Source of the DNA: Rhynchopus sp. YZ270_cl-10
Taxonomy: Eukaryota; Euglenozoa; Diplonemea; Diplonemida; Diplonemidae
DNA: 64,000 nt
Assembly: GCA_964035575.1 (NCBI GenBank)
Contig: OZ037867.1
Span: 1,116,001-1,180,000 of the forward strand
Reading direction: 5' to 3'
Shown here: positions 32,310 to 43,008 of the stretch, in pieces
How the letters are laid out: each line of letters starts with the position of its first letter
How positions within the stretch are numbered: the first letter of the stretch is position 1
Notes under the pieces: model-generated
What the model saw: the letters and a program-made list of their open reading frames with translations, nothing else
What the model was told of the DNA's origin: nothing
The model's database searches: none
Position numbers and translations under genes: made by a program

Positions 32310-34958
32310 ATGCGAGACTCCTGCGAAACACTCCAGGTCGACAATGAGCTTTTTTCGCATAATAACGCAAAATTTCTACGCAAGCTTCTCCGCATCGCAG
32401 GACAGAAGAAGGACCGATGGTGGTACGTCGCCAGCGTGCTTGGGGACACCGGGGCGAGAGGGACCTTGGATAAGGCAGCACCACGCGACGAGGTGCAGTT
32501 CTACGAAAGCATTGTAAAACGCATCCCCAAGAGTACCCCTGACGCCCGATCCCGCCACAGCTGTATGAACGGGAATGATTCTACTTCTGAGTCAGATGGG
32601 GTGCTTTCGGACCATGGGTCGCACGATTTTGATGAACAGGCGGCTGCCATCATCAATCGCAAACACACCAAACCACATCGCCGCCCCTCCACCGCATGCG
32701 CCATCCGCAAACTAGACACCCCAACCAATCCATCACCCCTCCCCCGCCCACACTCCGCCTTACCATACCGTACCACACCACAAACCCCTACCACCAGACC
32801 CTCCTCTGCCTGCGGAAGAACTCCAGAACCATACCGAAGGCCGCAAACCGCAACAACGTTTCAAAGGGTGGGAATGGGAGGAGCGTCTCCTAAAATTGCA
32901 AGGGGAAAGCCTAGACCAAAGTCTGCGCTATCTCGCGGAGGTGATCCAGGCTATAGGGACGCATTGTTGAGACATAAAGTGGGGGCGAATTTTGTGCGTC
33001 GTGGAAGTGATGTGGAGTTGTTACGAAGAGAGGGAAGGGCAGTTCAGGTTGCAGCAGGGTTGTGCAAACCGGACGAAGCAGACCCAACCGCAGGAGGATG
33101 TTGGACCAGAACGAACGGAGCGGTGAAACGTGTAAAAGATATGGTGGATTCCGTTGAGGTCTTCATGGCCGGCGCGCACGCAGACGATATAGATCAGGGG
33201 TTGGAAATTGATGAAAAATGGGCGCTTCATGAAATGGGGAATGTTCCCTCAAATGATCAAATTTCTGCTGCATCTGCGGAGTCTTCAGGGGAAGATACCT
33301 TTGATGAGATAGACGCGATCCACGCAAAGCGAGACCGCCAGCAAACCCGACGGGACAACAAATTCGAGACAAAACTCAAAAAGGCGAATGAAGAAAGAGG
33401 TCTGCCCCCAAACACCCTGCACGCTACGATCCAAGAAGAAACCCCTATGGTAGTGACTCCCGCGCCGCAAAAAATAATAAATGGTCATCCCGCTGCGATT
33501 CACGAAGATTATACTATGAGATTAGAGAGAAAACCGAGTTTGCATGGTGGTGCAAACGTCTTTTCTGATGGGAGCGTGGTGAGTGAACTTCGCGCTGTTC
33601 GATGGAGGCCATGTCTTGATGCAATGAACAACGTAGAAACCGCGATATTTAAGCTGGAAAAATGTTGGTCCGATCGTCGCAAATCTGACGAAGAAGTGGA
33701 GCACCCTCCTGCAATCACTGCAAAGGAAAAGGACTCTTTACTCCACCAGGGCATGGGGTGTGAAGGCGACGAAGCGAGCGCTCTCCTTACCAAATGGGGA
33801 GGAGATTTGGAACAACGACTTAAGGTCCTTATCATGTACGAAGCGATTGCGGCCCAACAACTCACCTCCACGGAATACCACACCGCAACGGAACACATTG
33901 CGACACAAACCGATGAATCTTCGGTCCCATTGGGGGAGAGGACCGGGAACGTTGCCGTTAACAGCAGTACACATCTCACAAAGCCGGTTGTAGAAGCGGG
34001 AGGAGGGGGGGCGACAACGACAGCGAAGGTGAAGACCCGAAAGAGCCCCTCAGTGGCCTCAGTGATGGTCGGCTCGCATGGTCTCTCGACAGCAGGGTTT
34101 ATTCATAAATCTGCGCAGTTTGCGAATTCGACCTTCCGTAGCGTAGCGGCCAGTAGAGTGCAGAGCGCGTATAGGGGCTATCGTGATAGGGTCTTGGTTG
34201 GGAATGTGAAGAAGGGGGTGTTGACGTTCTTCCATTCGAGGGATGTGCGGATTCGTGAGGCGTGGTTGGCGGGGTCGAGGCGGGCGGCGAGGGGAGGGGA
34301 GGAAAAACGACCGCCGACGTGGCTGACGTCGCTGCTGACAACGATTTTGAACAGCAAAATCACTTCAAATTATTTGTGCGACTCACAGAAGAAACCGCGA
34401 GTAGAGTTCATCAACTTCATCTATGAACACCTTACTGATTCCCTTCAGGATGAAACTGTGGTCAACGCGACAATTGAATCGGCTTTGCTTATGTTAGATA
34501 AACAGATTGATAGCGATCTGATATTTGCTGTGGTTTGCAATTTTTTGTTTTGTATTTGGGGTGCAGCGCATGCAAACCTCCTTTCCACTGCAATGTGCGC
34601 CGTCCACAGCGTCACAAACAAGCTCTCCTCGACCAACAACATCAACCCCAACTGCGTCATCGACTCCGACCTCTTCCTCTCCTCCGCACAAACCAAGCAG
34701 GTCATCCGCCAGGTCTTCAGCAACAAACGCAACATGGCCTCACTCCAGGAAGACGTCATACGGAAATGCAAGACCCTCGAGGCCCTGCAGCAACAAGGTG
34801 GCGGCATCTCGGCAGACGCACGCAAGGACATGGTGCAAAACACCAAAGGCAAGAAGACCGACGCCAAGGGCGTCACCGTCACGCAGAAGGAGCTGTACTA
34901 TGCCTTGCTGCTAACAGCGACACCAGACCTTCTTGCGGAGCATGGCTACGCAAGGTGA
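32310..34958 (+). CDS. IQ-motif protein, unknown
   Basis: 882 residues, no orthologue recognised. The N-terminus (residues 1-75) is compact and includes FLRKLLRIAGQKKDRWWYVA. Residues 90-210 are low complexity and rich in Pro, Thr and Arg with repeated PSTAC/PSSAC-like motifs. An IQ motif (RVQSAYRGYRDR) near residue 615 is the classic calmodulin-binding pattern. The C-terminal 200 residues are helical and Leu-rich (TSLLTTILNSKITSNYL; NATIESALLMLDKQI). IQ-containing proteins of this size are often cytoskeletal or flagellar, but that is only inference. The ATG follows a likely splice acceptor by 20 bases. Its last 90 bases are duplicated downstream. Confidence 0.75.
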   Translation: MRDSCETLQVDNELFSHNNAKFLRKLLRIAGQKKDRWWYVASVLGDTGARGTLDKAAPRDEVQFYESIVKRIPKSTPDARSRHSCMNGNDSTSESDGVLSDHGSHDFDEQAAAIINRKHTKPHRRPSTACAIRKLDTPTNPSPLPRPHSALPYRTTPQTPTTRPSSACGRTPEPYRRPQTATTFQRVGMGGASPKIARGKPRPKSALSRGGDPGYRDALLRHKVGANFVRRGSDVELLRREGRAVQVAAGLCKPDEADPTAGGCWTRTNGAVKRVKDMVDSVEVFMAGAHADDIDQGLEIDEKWALHEMGNVPSNDQISAASAESSGEDTFDEIDAIHAKRDRQQTRRDNKFETKLKKANEERGLPPNTLHATIQEETPMVVTPAPQKIINGHPAAIHEDYTMRLERKPSLHGGANVFSDGSVVSELRAVRWRPCLDAMNNVETAIFKLEKCWSDRRKSDEEVEHPPAITAKEKDSLLHQGMGCEGDEASALLTKWGGDLEQRLKVLIMYEAIAAQQLTSTEYHTATEHIATQTDESSVPLGERTGNVAVNSSTHLTKPVVEAGGGGATTTAKVKTRKSPSVASVMVGSHGLSTAGFIHKSAQFANSTFRSVAASRVQSAYRGYRDRVLVGNVKKGVLTFFHSRDVRIREAWLAGSRRAARGGEEKRPPTWLTSLLTTILNSKITSNYLCDSQKKPRVEFINFIYEHLTDSLQDETVVNATIESALLMLDKQIDSDLIFAVVCNFLFCIWGAAHANLLSTAMCAVHSVTNKLSSTNNINPNCVIDSDLFLSSAQTKQVIRQVFSNKRNMASLQEDVIRKCKTLEALQQQGGGISADARKDMVQNTKGKKTDAKGVTVTQKELYYALLLTATPDLLAEHGYAR

Positions 34959-35051
34959 GCAGGGGTGGTGGCTCTTCGCATTGATGTGTAGAGGGGGAGG
35001 AGGGGGGGAGGTGTAAAAGGCCTCTGGAAGATGGTGGGCAACTCTAATCAA

Positions 35052-35133
35052 TCACCGTCACGCAGAAGGAACTGTACTGTGCGTTTGCTAACAAGCGACG
35101 GCCTGACCTTCTTGCGGAGCATATGCAAGGTGA
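35052..35133 (+). pseudogene. Duplicated 3' end of the upstream IQ gene
   Basis: TCACCGTCACGCAGAAGGAA to GACCTTCTTGCGGAGCAT repeats 34872-34952 with several substitutions and small indels. It lies about 100 bases after the stop and is too short to be a gene. A partial tandem duplication, not a retrocopy. Confidence 0.75.
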
Positions 35134-35403
35134 GGAGGGTCAGACTTTTTTTTTTTGCATTTTTTTTAAACTGATTTACACGTTTTTAACAACAACAAAA
35201 AAATGTTCTACCTTTTGAGACATCCCCTCACTACCCCACCTCAACAATATCTTACCACCAACAGAAAGGGAAAAAGGGAGGGGAGTAGATATTTGAGATT
35301 TTCGCCGAACATACCACTTCGCGCACCTAACGCCGAACTGTGTACCTACCCCTTTTGGGGGGGGTTTTTTTTCCCTGTAATTTGCACAAAAGGAGACCTT
35401 TCT

Positions 35404-35446
35404 GAAGGTCACTAAGAGGCTTTAGTTCATCCTTTCGTCTTTTCCC
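35404..35446 (+). repeat. Module A directly abutting a start codon
   Basis: AAGGTCACTAAGAGGCTTTA, then GTTCATCC and a pyrimidine tract, ending on the base before the cyclase ATG. Here the module must be part of the 5' leader or its splice-acceptor region. Confidence 0.55.
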
Positions 35447-37552
35447 ATGGGGATACAAGACGTGTTCGAGCGGGTCTGCACCTTGAACAACACTGTGTCG
35501 TGCCCCAAGGAGTATTTGCAAAGAAAGACGGCGGTTGCGCTGTCGTCTTTGGCATGCCTCACGATGGGAGCTTCGCTTACAATGGTCATGCGTCTGGATG
35601 GAGCGGTTCTGGTGAAGACGGCAAACTTATTTGGGGTGGCCGTGGCCGCAATGCTGCTGGTGTGGATGGCCTTCAGGAGGATGAGCGAGGCGTGCATCGT
35701 GGCGGTGGTGTATCTCATTAGCGCGGTGTTGATTGTGTTCGACCTGAACGCTCGCACGTATGGGAAGAATTCATGGGCGCTCTTGGTTGTCGTCGTCGAT
35801 GCGCTGTTGGTGATGCGGGTGGATCAGAGGTTTGCCACAGGGTTGGTGTGCTTGGTGGTGTTGGTGCTGGTCTTGCTTTTTGCAGAGGGTGCGTATAGGT
35901 TTGGTATTCTGGATATGCCTGGGTTGGTGGAATACCCAGCACGGAGGAAAACGCTGTTGATCGCGGTGTCGTGTGAACGACCGCCGTGTGCAATGGGGTG
36001 GTCTGAGGAGTTCGGGCAGCTTCTCGCAGGGCTGGTAGTGTTCATTCTCGACTTCATCGCAACACGTGGCTTCGCAAACCAAGTCCTCTCGGAGCAGGCT
36101 GCCATGGAGCACACCATCAGTGTGGTGCAAGACGTCGCCTCGCTCCTCGCAAAGTACGACGTCGAAGGTGTGGCGCGCCTGCTCGCTGCACACGAGGCGC
36201 ACCTCCCCAGCCGCATGTACGTGACGCTGCAGACCATGGAGCAGAACCTGCGGATGTACCGTCCCTACCTCCCCGCTGCGCTCTTCGAGGTGTCCGAGGA
36301 TACGACCCGCAGCAGTGTTGTTGTTGCGCCGCCTGGTGTTGCGAGCGAGACGGCGACGCTGGTGTTCACAGACATCCGTGCGTCGACGTCGATCTGGGAG
36401 GGTGCGCCTGAGGGGATGCGTGCGGGGCTGAAGATCCACAACACTGTGATGCGGGATGTGATGCAGGCCTTTGGCGGGTACGAGGTGAAGACGATTGGCG
36501 ACGCGTTTATGATTGCGTTTGCGTCGACGGAGGACGGGGTGATGTTTGGGCTGCGCGTGCAGGAGGAGCTGCTTGCTGCGGACTGGCCTTTGTCGCTTCT
36601 GGAGGATGCACCCATCTGCGCACCACAGGGCTCGCTTTGGGGTGGCCTCACCGTACGCATTGGTGTCAACACCGGCCCTGTCGCTGTCGAGCTGAACGCA
36701 CTCACTGGACGCACCGACTACTTTGGCCACACTGTCAATGTGGCAGCACGCCTTGAGAGCAACTGCATACCTGGCGCTGTTGCGGTGCGGTCAGACTCAT
36801 GGTCTGAATGCAACCCCACCACCAGAGCAGCCACACAACACACTGTCTTGGACCTGAAAGGCGTCTCTGGGGAGACGTACGTCTGCTTCCTTTGGCCAGA
36901 AACACTGCGACAACGGCAGCACCACCCCTTAACCCTCAAAGCCATGCCCACACACGATAACACATCGGAGGCCTCTGGGCAGTCCTCTCCAAACCGGAAC
37001 GACGTGACGCCGAGCATCTCCTTCTCCTCCCGCCACTCCTCGCTTGTTGCGAGCGGCAGCCCTGCACCGCCCTTCCACGCAACACTCGGCGTCGTCGACC
37101 TCTCTGTGCACGAAGGGGAGGTCTCCGTACTGCACCACATGAGCGCAGGGCTGTCCTCCCTCACGGTTGCGCTGGACCAGAGTGGTGGGGTGTTGGTCAC
37201 CTTGTTGGGGAGCTGTGTGTGTGTCGGGTGGAACCTCACACGCCCGACACCATCCCATATGGAGTGTGCGGTGCACTTTGCACAGAGATTGTACAGCCTG
37301 GTTGGGTTCAAAGGTGCATCCTTGGTCAGTGGTGATGTGCAGTACGGTTCTGTGGGGTCGCGTACACAACGCTTCGTTACAGCAATAGGCAGCACCGTGC
37401 AACGTACCTGGGCGCTCTGTGAAGACGCCGTCTGTGATCGCACCTTCCTATATGAGCCCCCAGAGGCAACGCTGCTGCCGCACTCCCTCGAGGACCTCCT
37501 TACGCCCAGCTCCCGAAAGGGCATCTACGAAGTGAGACGCCTAAAGGACTGA
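35447..37552 (+). CDS. Multi-pass class III adenylyl cyclase
   Basis: 701 residues. Residues about 25-210 contain six hydrophobic segments (for example ANLFGVAVAAMLLVWMAF and LVCLVVLVLVLLFA), so it is a membrane protein. Residues about 300-455 are a class III nucleotide cyclase domain with the metal-binding Asp residues in VFTDIRAST and KTIGDAFMIAF, and the transition-state Asn/Arg in NVAARLE. The Lys in EVKTIGD and the Asp in GRTDYFGHTVN are the residues that select ATP in adenylyl cyclases, so cAMP is the likely product. The closest resemblance I see is to protist and kinetoplastid cyclases. Residues about 525-701 (GASLVSGDVQYGSVGSRTQR, FVTAIGSTVQRTWALCE) look like a second, degenerate cyclase-like domain lacking the metal motifs, perhaps regulatory. 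A module A copy abuts the start codon. Confidence 0.9.
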   Translation: MGIQDVFERVCTLNNTVSCPKEYLQRKTAVALSSLACLTMGASLTMVMRLDGAVLVKTANLFGVAVAAMLLVWMAFRRMSEACIVAVVYLISAVLIVFDLNARTYGKNSWALLVVVVDALLVMRVDQRFATGLVCLVVLVLVLLFAEGAYRFGILDMPGLVEYPARRKTLLIAVSCERPPCAMGWSEEFGQLLAGLVVFILDFIATRGFANQVLSEQAAMEHTISVVQDVASLLAKYDVEGVARLLAAHEAHLPSRMYVTLQTMEQNLRMYRPYLPAALFEVSEDTTRSSVVVAPPGVASETATLVFTDIRASTSIWEGAPEGMRAGLKIHNTVMRDVMQAFGGYEVKTIGDAFMIAFASTEDGVMFGLRVQEELLAADWPLSLLEDAPICAPQGSLWGGLTVRIGVNTGPVAVELNALTGRTDYFGHTVNVAARLESNCIPGAVAVRSDSWSECNPTTRAATQHTVLDLKGVSGETYVCFLWPETLRQRQHHPLTLKAMPTHDNTSEASGQSSPNRNDVTPSISFSSRHSSLVASGSPAPPFHATLGVVDLSVHEGEVSVLHHMSAGLSSLTVALDQSGGVLVTLLGSCVCVGWNLTRPTPSHMECAVHFAQRLYSLVGFKGASLVSGDVQYGSVGSRTQRFVTAIGSTVQRTWALCEDAVCDRTFLYEPPEATLLPHSLEDLLTPSSRKGIYEVRRLKD

Positions 37553-38031
37553 AGAGATTTTGGGGTTCAAAACGAGTTTTTTTATCCGTCTGTTTCCACA
37601 GAGGTGGGGGGGAGCAAAATTATAGGGGCAAATAGGTGTTGCCGAGACCCGTACAGACCCTTACGGGTTAGGACTGTTTCGTTCGTTTGTTACTGTGTGT
37701 TTACTGTTGTTTTATTTGTTTTTATTTGCTCTTTGTCGATTTGTGTTGCGCACTGATCACCTGATCATGTGTTTGAGCACTGCGAGATGTAAGTTCGTCG
37801 CGCAAAAAAATATTTTATTCACCCCTGCAACGTCGTGTACGACAGCTACGACAGACCTTTAAAAAACATCGCCATTTCTCTTTCATCAACCAAACCCCCT
37901 TCAACCCCTCACCAACATCAGGGGAAGGGTCTTTTGGTACACCCCCCCCTACACATCAAGGCTCCTCCCCCGCTTTGCTTAGAAACCCACAGAATATCAA
38001 ACTCCCTGCTGACCACCTACCACCACCTACT

Positions 38032-39501
38032 ATGTCATTTTTGCCTCTAACAGCCATGCGAAGGTATTGCAGTGCTTATGCTGTACAACGATCGGAACGG
38101 AAAAAGGATATTTTGATGAAACTTGCACAAAATAGGATTGCACTCAGCAGGCGCGGACGCGACGCCAGAGGGGCGCAGGACCGGCTTCGGGCAACAGAAG
38201 CGGCATTTGCGGCGGCACGGACACACAACTGCATCACGAGAGACGTGGTCGGGCAGTACCTCATGTGTCTCGCAGGGTGTGCGTCGCGCACAAAGCTCCG
38301 CAACGCGCTGTCCACCTACGCACCACACGTCCCCTCCAACCCCGATATTCTCGCTGCCTCTATCCTTTGCGCCAACCTCCCTTCCGAATGGCGCAACATC
38401 ACTGACTGCATTCAATCCAAAACCACAGCATTCTCCCGCACCCAACTCGCCGAAATCCTTTGGGCAGTTCAACACCATTTTAAACGCGCCATGGGAAGAC
38501 AACAAACCAAAGCTGTCGCGCACACCGCGTACACAGCACTAAAAGCACGGCCTCACACCCCCGAGGTCAAACGACAGATGCGTGCCCTCGCGTTTATCCT
38601 GAACAAACGAAACGATAGTGTAGGGGTTTCCGCGGCAGCGGAGGTGTGGCACGCTGCAGCAGGATTGCTTCTGTCTAAAGCAGAAGGTGTCGAAGAGGTG
38701 CATCTCAAAGCAATGCTTTCCAGCGCTCCTTCGCTTGGCTCTATTGTGACGTTAAAGAGCTGGATGCAGGCGCAACACTATGACAGCAACACCCCAGTCT
38801 ATCAGGCCAGCATTCTCAAAGCCTGCGTCAACCTCAACGAAAAGCTCCCTGCAAAGCAAAGCTTTGACACCGTTCTGCGGACCAACAGGGTCTCCAATTT
38901 GGACCTCTCCGCTGCCTATCTAAGGTACCTCACCTTTGCGATGCGGGAGGGGGACGTCGCAGAATTTCTCTCATTAGAAACACAGTGGAGGTCACGCAGA
39001 AACTCCCCTTTGTCAAAACACGAAATAAACACTGTTGGCAGCATGCTTGTCATTTGCGCTATCTCCCGGTATTGGAAGAATGTGACCACACAGTACGCAG
39101 AGTCTCCACAACGGCCTGCAGGAAAGAAAAAGAAAAAGCGTGGTGTTGAGATTCTTGTCTCTGAGGGGATGTCTGCGGGGAGGAAGGTGAAAGGGGGGAA
39201 GGTGGTGGTGTCTGCGGGTGCTGCCGCGGTGGACGCTGTTCGAAAGGAGTATGATACAGAAGCGTTGCGTGCGTTGGTAGCAGAGAGGCGGAGGACCCTA
39301 GCAATGGATGGACGTGTGCACAATGTTCTATTACGCTTCTACGTTGATGTAGGGGATGAAGTGGAATCTGCGTTGCTTCAAAAAGACGCAAACAATCTCA
39401 GAGAGCGGATAGCGTCCTTTGCAGGGAACGGAGGTGCAGGAGGAGGAGGAGGAGGAATAGAAAGAGGAAATATTCCCAAACACAGTTTTGTCTCCTTATA
39501 G
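38032..39501 (+). CDS. Helical-repeat protein, possibly mitochondrial
   Basis: 489 residues from the first ATG (MSFLPLTAMRRYCSAYAVQR). The N-terminus is basic, lacks acidic residues for 25 positions and resembles a mitochondrial targeting peptide. The body is made of paired helices with PPR/TPR-like spacing, such as TPVYQASILKACVNLNEK and LDLSAAYLRYLTFAMREG, but no repeat is canonical. A basic stretch (GKKKKKRG) lies near residue 365 and a Gly-rich tail near the end. In euglenozoans such proteins often serve mitochondrial RNA metabolism; that is inference. The frame also runs upstream without an ATG. Confidence 0.65.
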   Translation: MSFLPLTAMRRYCSAYAVQRSERKKDILMKLAQNRIALSRRGRDARGAQDRLRATEAAFAAARTHNCITRDVVGQYLMCLAGCASRTKLRNALSTYAPHVPSNPDILAASILCANLPSEWRNITDCIQSKTTAFSRTQLAEILWAVQHHFKRAMGRQQTKAVAHTAYTALKARPHTPEVKRQMRALAFILNKRNDSVGVSAAAEVWHAAAGLLLSKAEGVEEVHLKAMLSSAPSLGSIVTLKSWMQAQHYDSNTPVYQASILKACVNLNEKLPAKQSFDTVLRTNRVSNLDLSAAYLRYLTFAMREGDVAEFLSLETQWRSRRNSPLSKHEINTVGSMLVICAISRYWKNVTTQYAESPQRPAGKKKKKRGVEILVSEGMSAGRKVKGGKVVVSAGAAAVDAVRKEYDTEALRALVAERRRTLAMDGRVHNVLLRFYVDVGDEVESALLQKDANNLRERIASFAGNGGAGGGGGGIERGNIPKHSFVSL

Positions 39502-41562
39502 TGATAGCGGTCCCAGAAACTGAGTCGGTATTTCCGAGGCGGCTCTGTGTGAGATTTCTGTTTTTCACTGAGCTTTTTTTTGCTCTTTTTTCATACTGTG
39601 GGTGTTATAACGTTATCTATAACGTTAATAACGTTATTAAAAGTGTTATTTTTGTTATTTTTTTTCCTATCTACTTCTAAGGGCCAGGAGTGGTTCGGAA
39701 CGTGCCCAAAACCCCCCAAAAAAATTTTTTGGGGGGGTTACAACAAAAAAAATGCCCCAAAAACATGTTTTTTTCATATTTTAAAAAAATTCCAACAAAA
39801 AAAGTGTTATTGGAGTGTTATTTGAGTGTTATTTTCAACATTTTTTTTCACAAAAATGCCAAAAATGCCAGATTTTGCCAACAAAAATACCAAAAATGGC
39901 CGAAAGTTACATATTTTTACCTCCTACACACCAAAAATCCACCAAAAATGTGTCCCGAGAAAAAATGAGTCCCAAAAATAGCCACTCTCAAAAAAGTTCC
40001 TATTTAAAAATTCTTCCAAAACATAACTTACAATTAGTAGTTTTCATTGACGCGCAATTATTGACGAGCACAAAATCCTGTTACAGGCGTGCAATGTGTA
40101 ACCGCTAAAGACGCCTCCCTAAAGCGATGGTGGTAGGTGAAGGGGAGGGAGGAGGTGAAAAGTGCAAGGGGGTCTGGAGGACCCCGGGAGAGCTTGGTCG
40201 ACGTACCCGCGTAATGCAGGATACATAAAGACGCGTTCCTCCGTCCCAGATGGGTCATCGCTTGCACTTCTTCATTGAACCAACGACCTCCGTTGTTTTG
40301 GTCATACCCCGGCTCGCTGATTTTGAGACCAAATATTTTCCCCAGCAATTTTTACTCACAAAAAATTGGGAATTTTTTATTTTTGCTGCCTGATATGTTG
40401 TGCAGGTCTGGAGTGGAAGCGTGTAATTACAAATACTTAATTACACAGTTTCCACTCATTTTCCACAGAAAAATCCCAGACCTAGACCCATCACAAGAGC
40501 TTGCCAAGAGCTTGTAATAATCTACAAAACTCTAATAATACTCTAATAAATCACTCATAATTGATTTTAGTTTTGTTTTACACCACCCCCATAGACCACC
40601 CTAATTATTATGAAACTCTTAGTCAGTCACTGCTATAGCCATTTAACCCAGGGAGCATAGCTAGTGCAAGAAATTCGACTTCGGGATCCGGAAAGTCTGT
40701 CCTCTGCTCTTGCGGAGGACTAGGCACAAGAAAATATTGCGTTCCCCCAGAAAACCAATTTTTGTCAGAGTAATTTTTGCCCAGGGCATGCTCTTGAAGC
40801 ATGGCGGCTTGGTGTGAGAAGGGGCAGTGTATTGTTTTGTTCTAGATTTCAACGGTTGTTAGAACGAGTCAAGTGGATGCTTATCTAAACACTGACTTTA
40901 GTACAGACCCGAGAGATCACACATGACTTTGAGGAAAGAACAAAGCAATGCATCTGTACCCGCACGCCAGGTTGTAGTTACTTCAGAATTTTCTTAAGTT
41001 TGCATGAAAGAGAAGGGGGCGAAACCTTTGTATACGTCTACGACGAAGGTAGTAGCCTAATGACAACCATGTGGTGGCTGTAATTCACATCCCTTAGAAT
41101 TACCAGAATTCAGCCTTTGTTGAAGTAACGTGCATACTTGTATGTGCGTGTCACGCTTCTCCACCCTTAAATGGGTGCACCGCTCGTGAGCAGTGGTAAC
41201 CCTTCTCGACTAGTGCAAACTTAAGAATTTTCTGCTGGAACTTACCAAAATCGATTTTCTTTCACCCCAAACACCCGCAACACCCCACCTGCTACTTCGG
41301 TAGCCTGTGTTGTTGGGAGTTGGTTCTCATGTTGATCCCCAGTGTCTTGCACTGCTTCTTCTGAGCCCAACGCTGTTTGGCCTGTCGACGTAATAAATAC
41401 GAAGACAGGGGGGCGGTGCCAACAATTTTCCAATGATGTAACGTTTATCTGATTGATTTATCGGTTGATATACCTTGGCAATGCTTGTGTGCTACTTCAT
41501 GCACACCCAAGCAAGGTATATTGAACGGTACTTTCAAGCGATACTTCGTTATGTCATTGGGG

Positions 41563-41727
41563 GTTATTTTTGTTATTGCGTTATGGTACCAGGCACAGGC
41601 ACCCAGGTCCAGGTACCCACGTACCCAGGTACCCAGATACCCAGGTAGTACCCAGTACACCGGCACTGTGTACTGGGTACCTGGGTACCTGGGTGCCTGG
41701 GTACCATAACGCAATAACAAAAATAAC
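41563..41727. repeat. Palindrome with 28-bp perfect arms and GGTACCCA core
   Basis: GTTATTTTTGTTATTGCGTT and eight further bases at 41563-41590 are matched exactly, inverted, at 41700-41727. Between them GGTACCCA units run inward in opposite orientations. The same unit occurs inside the 28-29 kb element. Confidence 0.75.
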
Positions 41728-41778
41728 AGTTATAACGGTGTTATAACGTTATCGATAACGTTATAACACTTTTATTAA

Positions 41779-42245
41779 CGCGCAATTAAGGTCTCGTACA
41801 AAAATCCTGACCAAAAAAGTATTTTTAAGATCCTTAATCCCACTAGTGGGATTAAGGATTGTGTATAAAATAGCCGTAAAATTTTTGACAGTAAAATTAA
41901 GGAAATAATTACACGCGAAAAAAAATTTTTTTTTTCGGCCTGCCACGACATGGGGAACACATTTTTTGGACACAAAAAAAAATTTTTTTTTGAAAAAAAA
42001 TCAACAAAAAATCACAAAGATCCATACAAATCCACACAATAGACGACGGACGTCTTCCAAGTAGCCGTAGTTCGAACAAGACTGCCGAGCACATGGCTAA
42101 TGATTGTGAAGAGCCCATCTGCACATTTTCTCTTTACTTGTCACTCACACTCACACTTAACACCATACCACCCTCACTCCAGGTTCTGATTACCTTCTTG
42201 GAACCCGCCGGATTTTTGTACTCGACCATAATTGCGCGATAATAA
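41779..42245. mobile_element. MITE-like element with CGCAATTA..TACAAAAATCC ends
   Basis: Left end ACGCGCAATTAAGGTCTCGT, then ACAAAAATCCTG; the right end carries the inverted equivalent at about 42206-42245 (GGATTTTTGTACTCGACC, then ATAATTGCGCG). The same terminal motif occurs at 40050, 55511 and 63592. Contains a palindrome CTTAATCCCACTAGTGGGAT. Confidence 0.5.
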
Positions 42246-42258
42246 AATATCTAATTTA

Positions 42259-42394
42259 GTGTAATTATTCCCGTAATTACACTTGGGGGGGTTCTGGCAC
42301 TCGTTTTCCTAATCGCACTCGCTGCGCTCGTGCGATTATTGGAAAACTCGTGCCAGAACCCCCCCGCGTGTAATTATGAGGAAATAATTACACT
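42259..42394. repeat. Long hairpin, GTGTAATTA ends and CTCGCTGCGCTCG tip
   Basis: Arms run from AGTGTAATTATTCC to the tip and back to GGAAATAATTACACT. Inner arms include GGGGGGGTTCTGGCACTCGT. The same layout with a different arm sequence is found at 63622-63726. Confidence 0.75.
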
Positions 42395-42401
42395 AGAATT
42401 A

Positions 42402-43008
42402 TATATGGGTCGATTTCAAAACCCCCCCCCCCCAAAAGTTCTTTTTTGTCTTTTTCATGATATAGGCAGTTTTTTTGCAGTCTGAGGTCCGGAACCGCCC
42501 CAAAAACGATTTTCTGGGAGGTTTTGGGAGGTTTTGGGGCGAAATGGACCTTTTTTGACCATTTTTATGGTATTTTTAGGCTGTTTTTGGCCCTTCTTCT
42601 TACACAGCTTATTGGGGGTCAAAATAGCTATTTTTGACCAAAAAACATCAAATAAGCACCAAGAAAAGTGCCAAATGTGCCCAAAACAGGTCGGATTGGG
42701 CTCACAGCCCATTTTTGGGATATATTTGGGCCAACGGAGGCCTCCTGGCGTCAAATAAATTGTGTTTTTTGGTCAAAAATAGCTATTTTGACCCCCAATA
42801 GGCTGTGTAAGAAGAAGGGCCAAAAACAGCCTAAAAATACCATAAAAATGGTCAAAAAAGGTCCATTTCGCCCCAAAACCTCCCAAAACCTCCCAGAAAA
42901 TCGTTTTTGGGGCGGTTCCGGACCTCAGACTGCAAAAAAACTGCCTATATCATGAAAAAGACAAAAAAGAACTTTTGGGGGGGGGGGGTTTTGAAATCGA
43001 CCCATATA
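42402..43008. repeat. Inverted repeat with two 245-bp arms
   Basis: Arms 42402-42646 and 42764-43008 read as near-perfect reverse complements (TATATGGGTCGATTTCAAAA at the left tip) around a 117-bp spacer. C/G runs of 12 lie just inside each tip. No gene. Confidence 0.85.
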
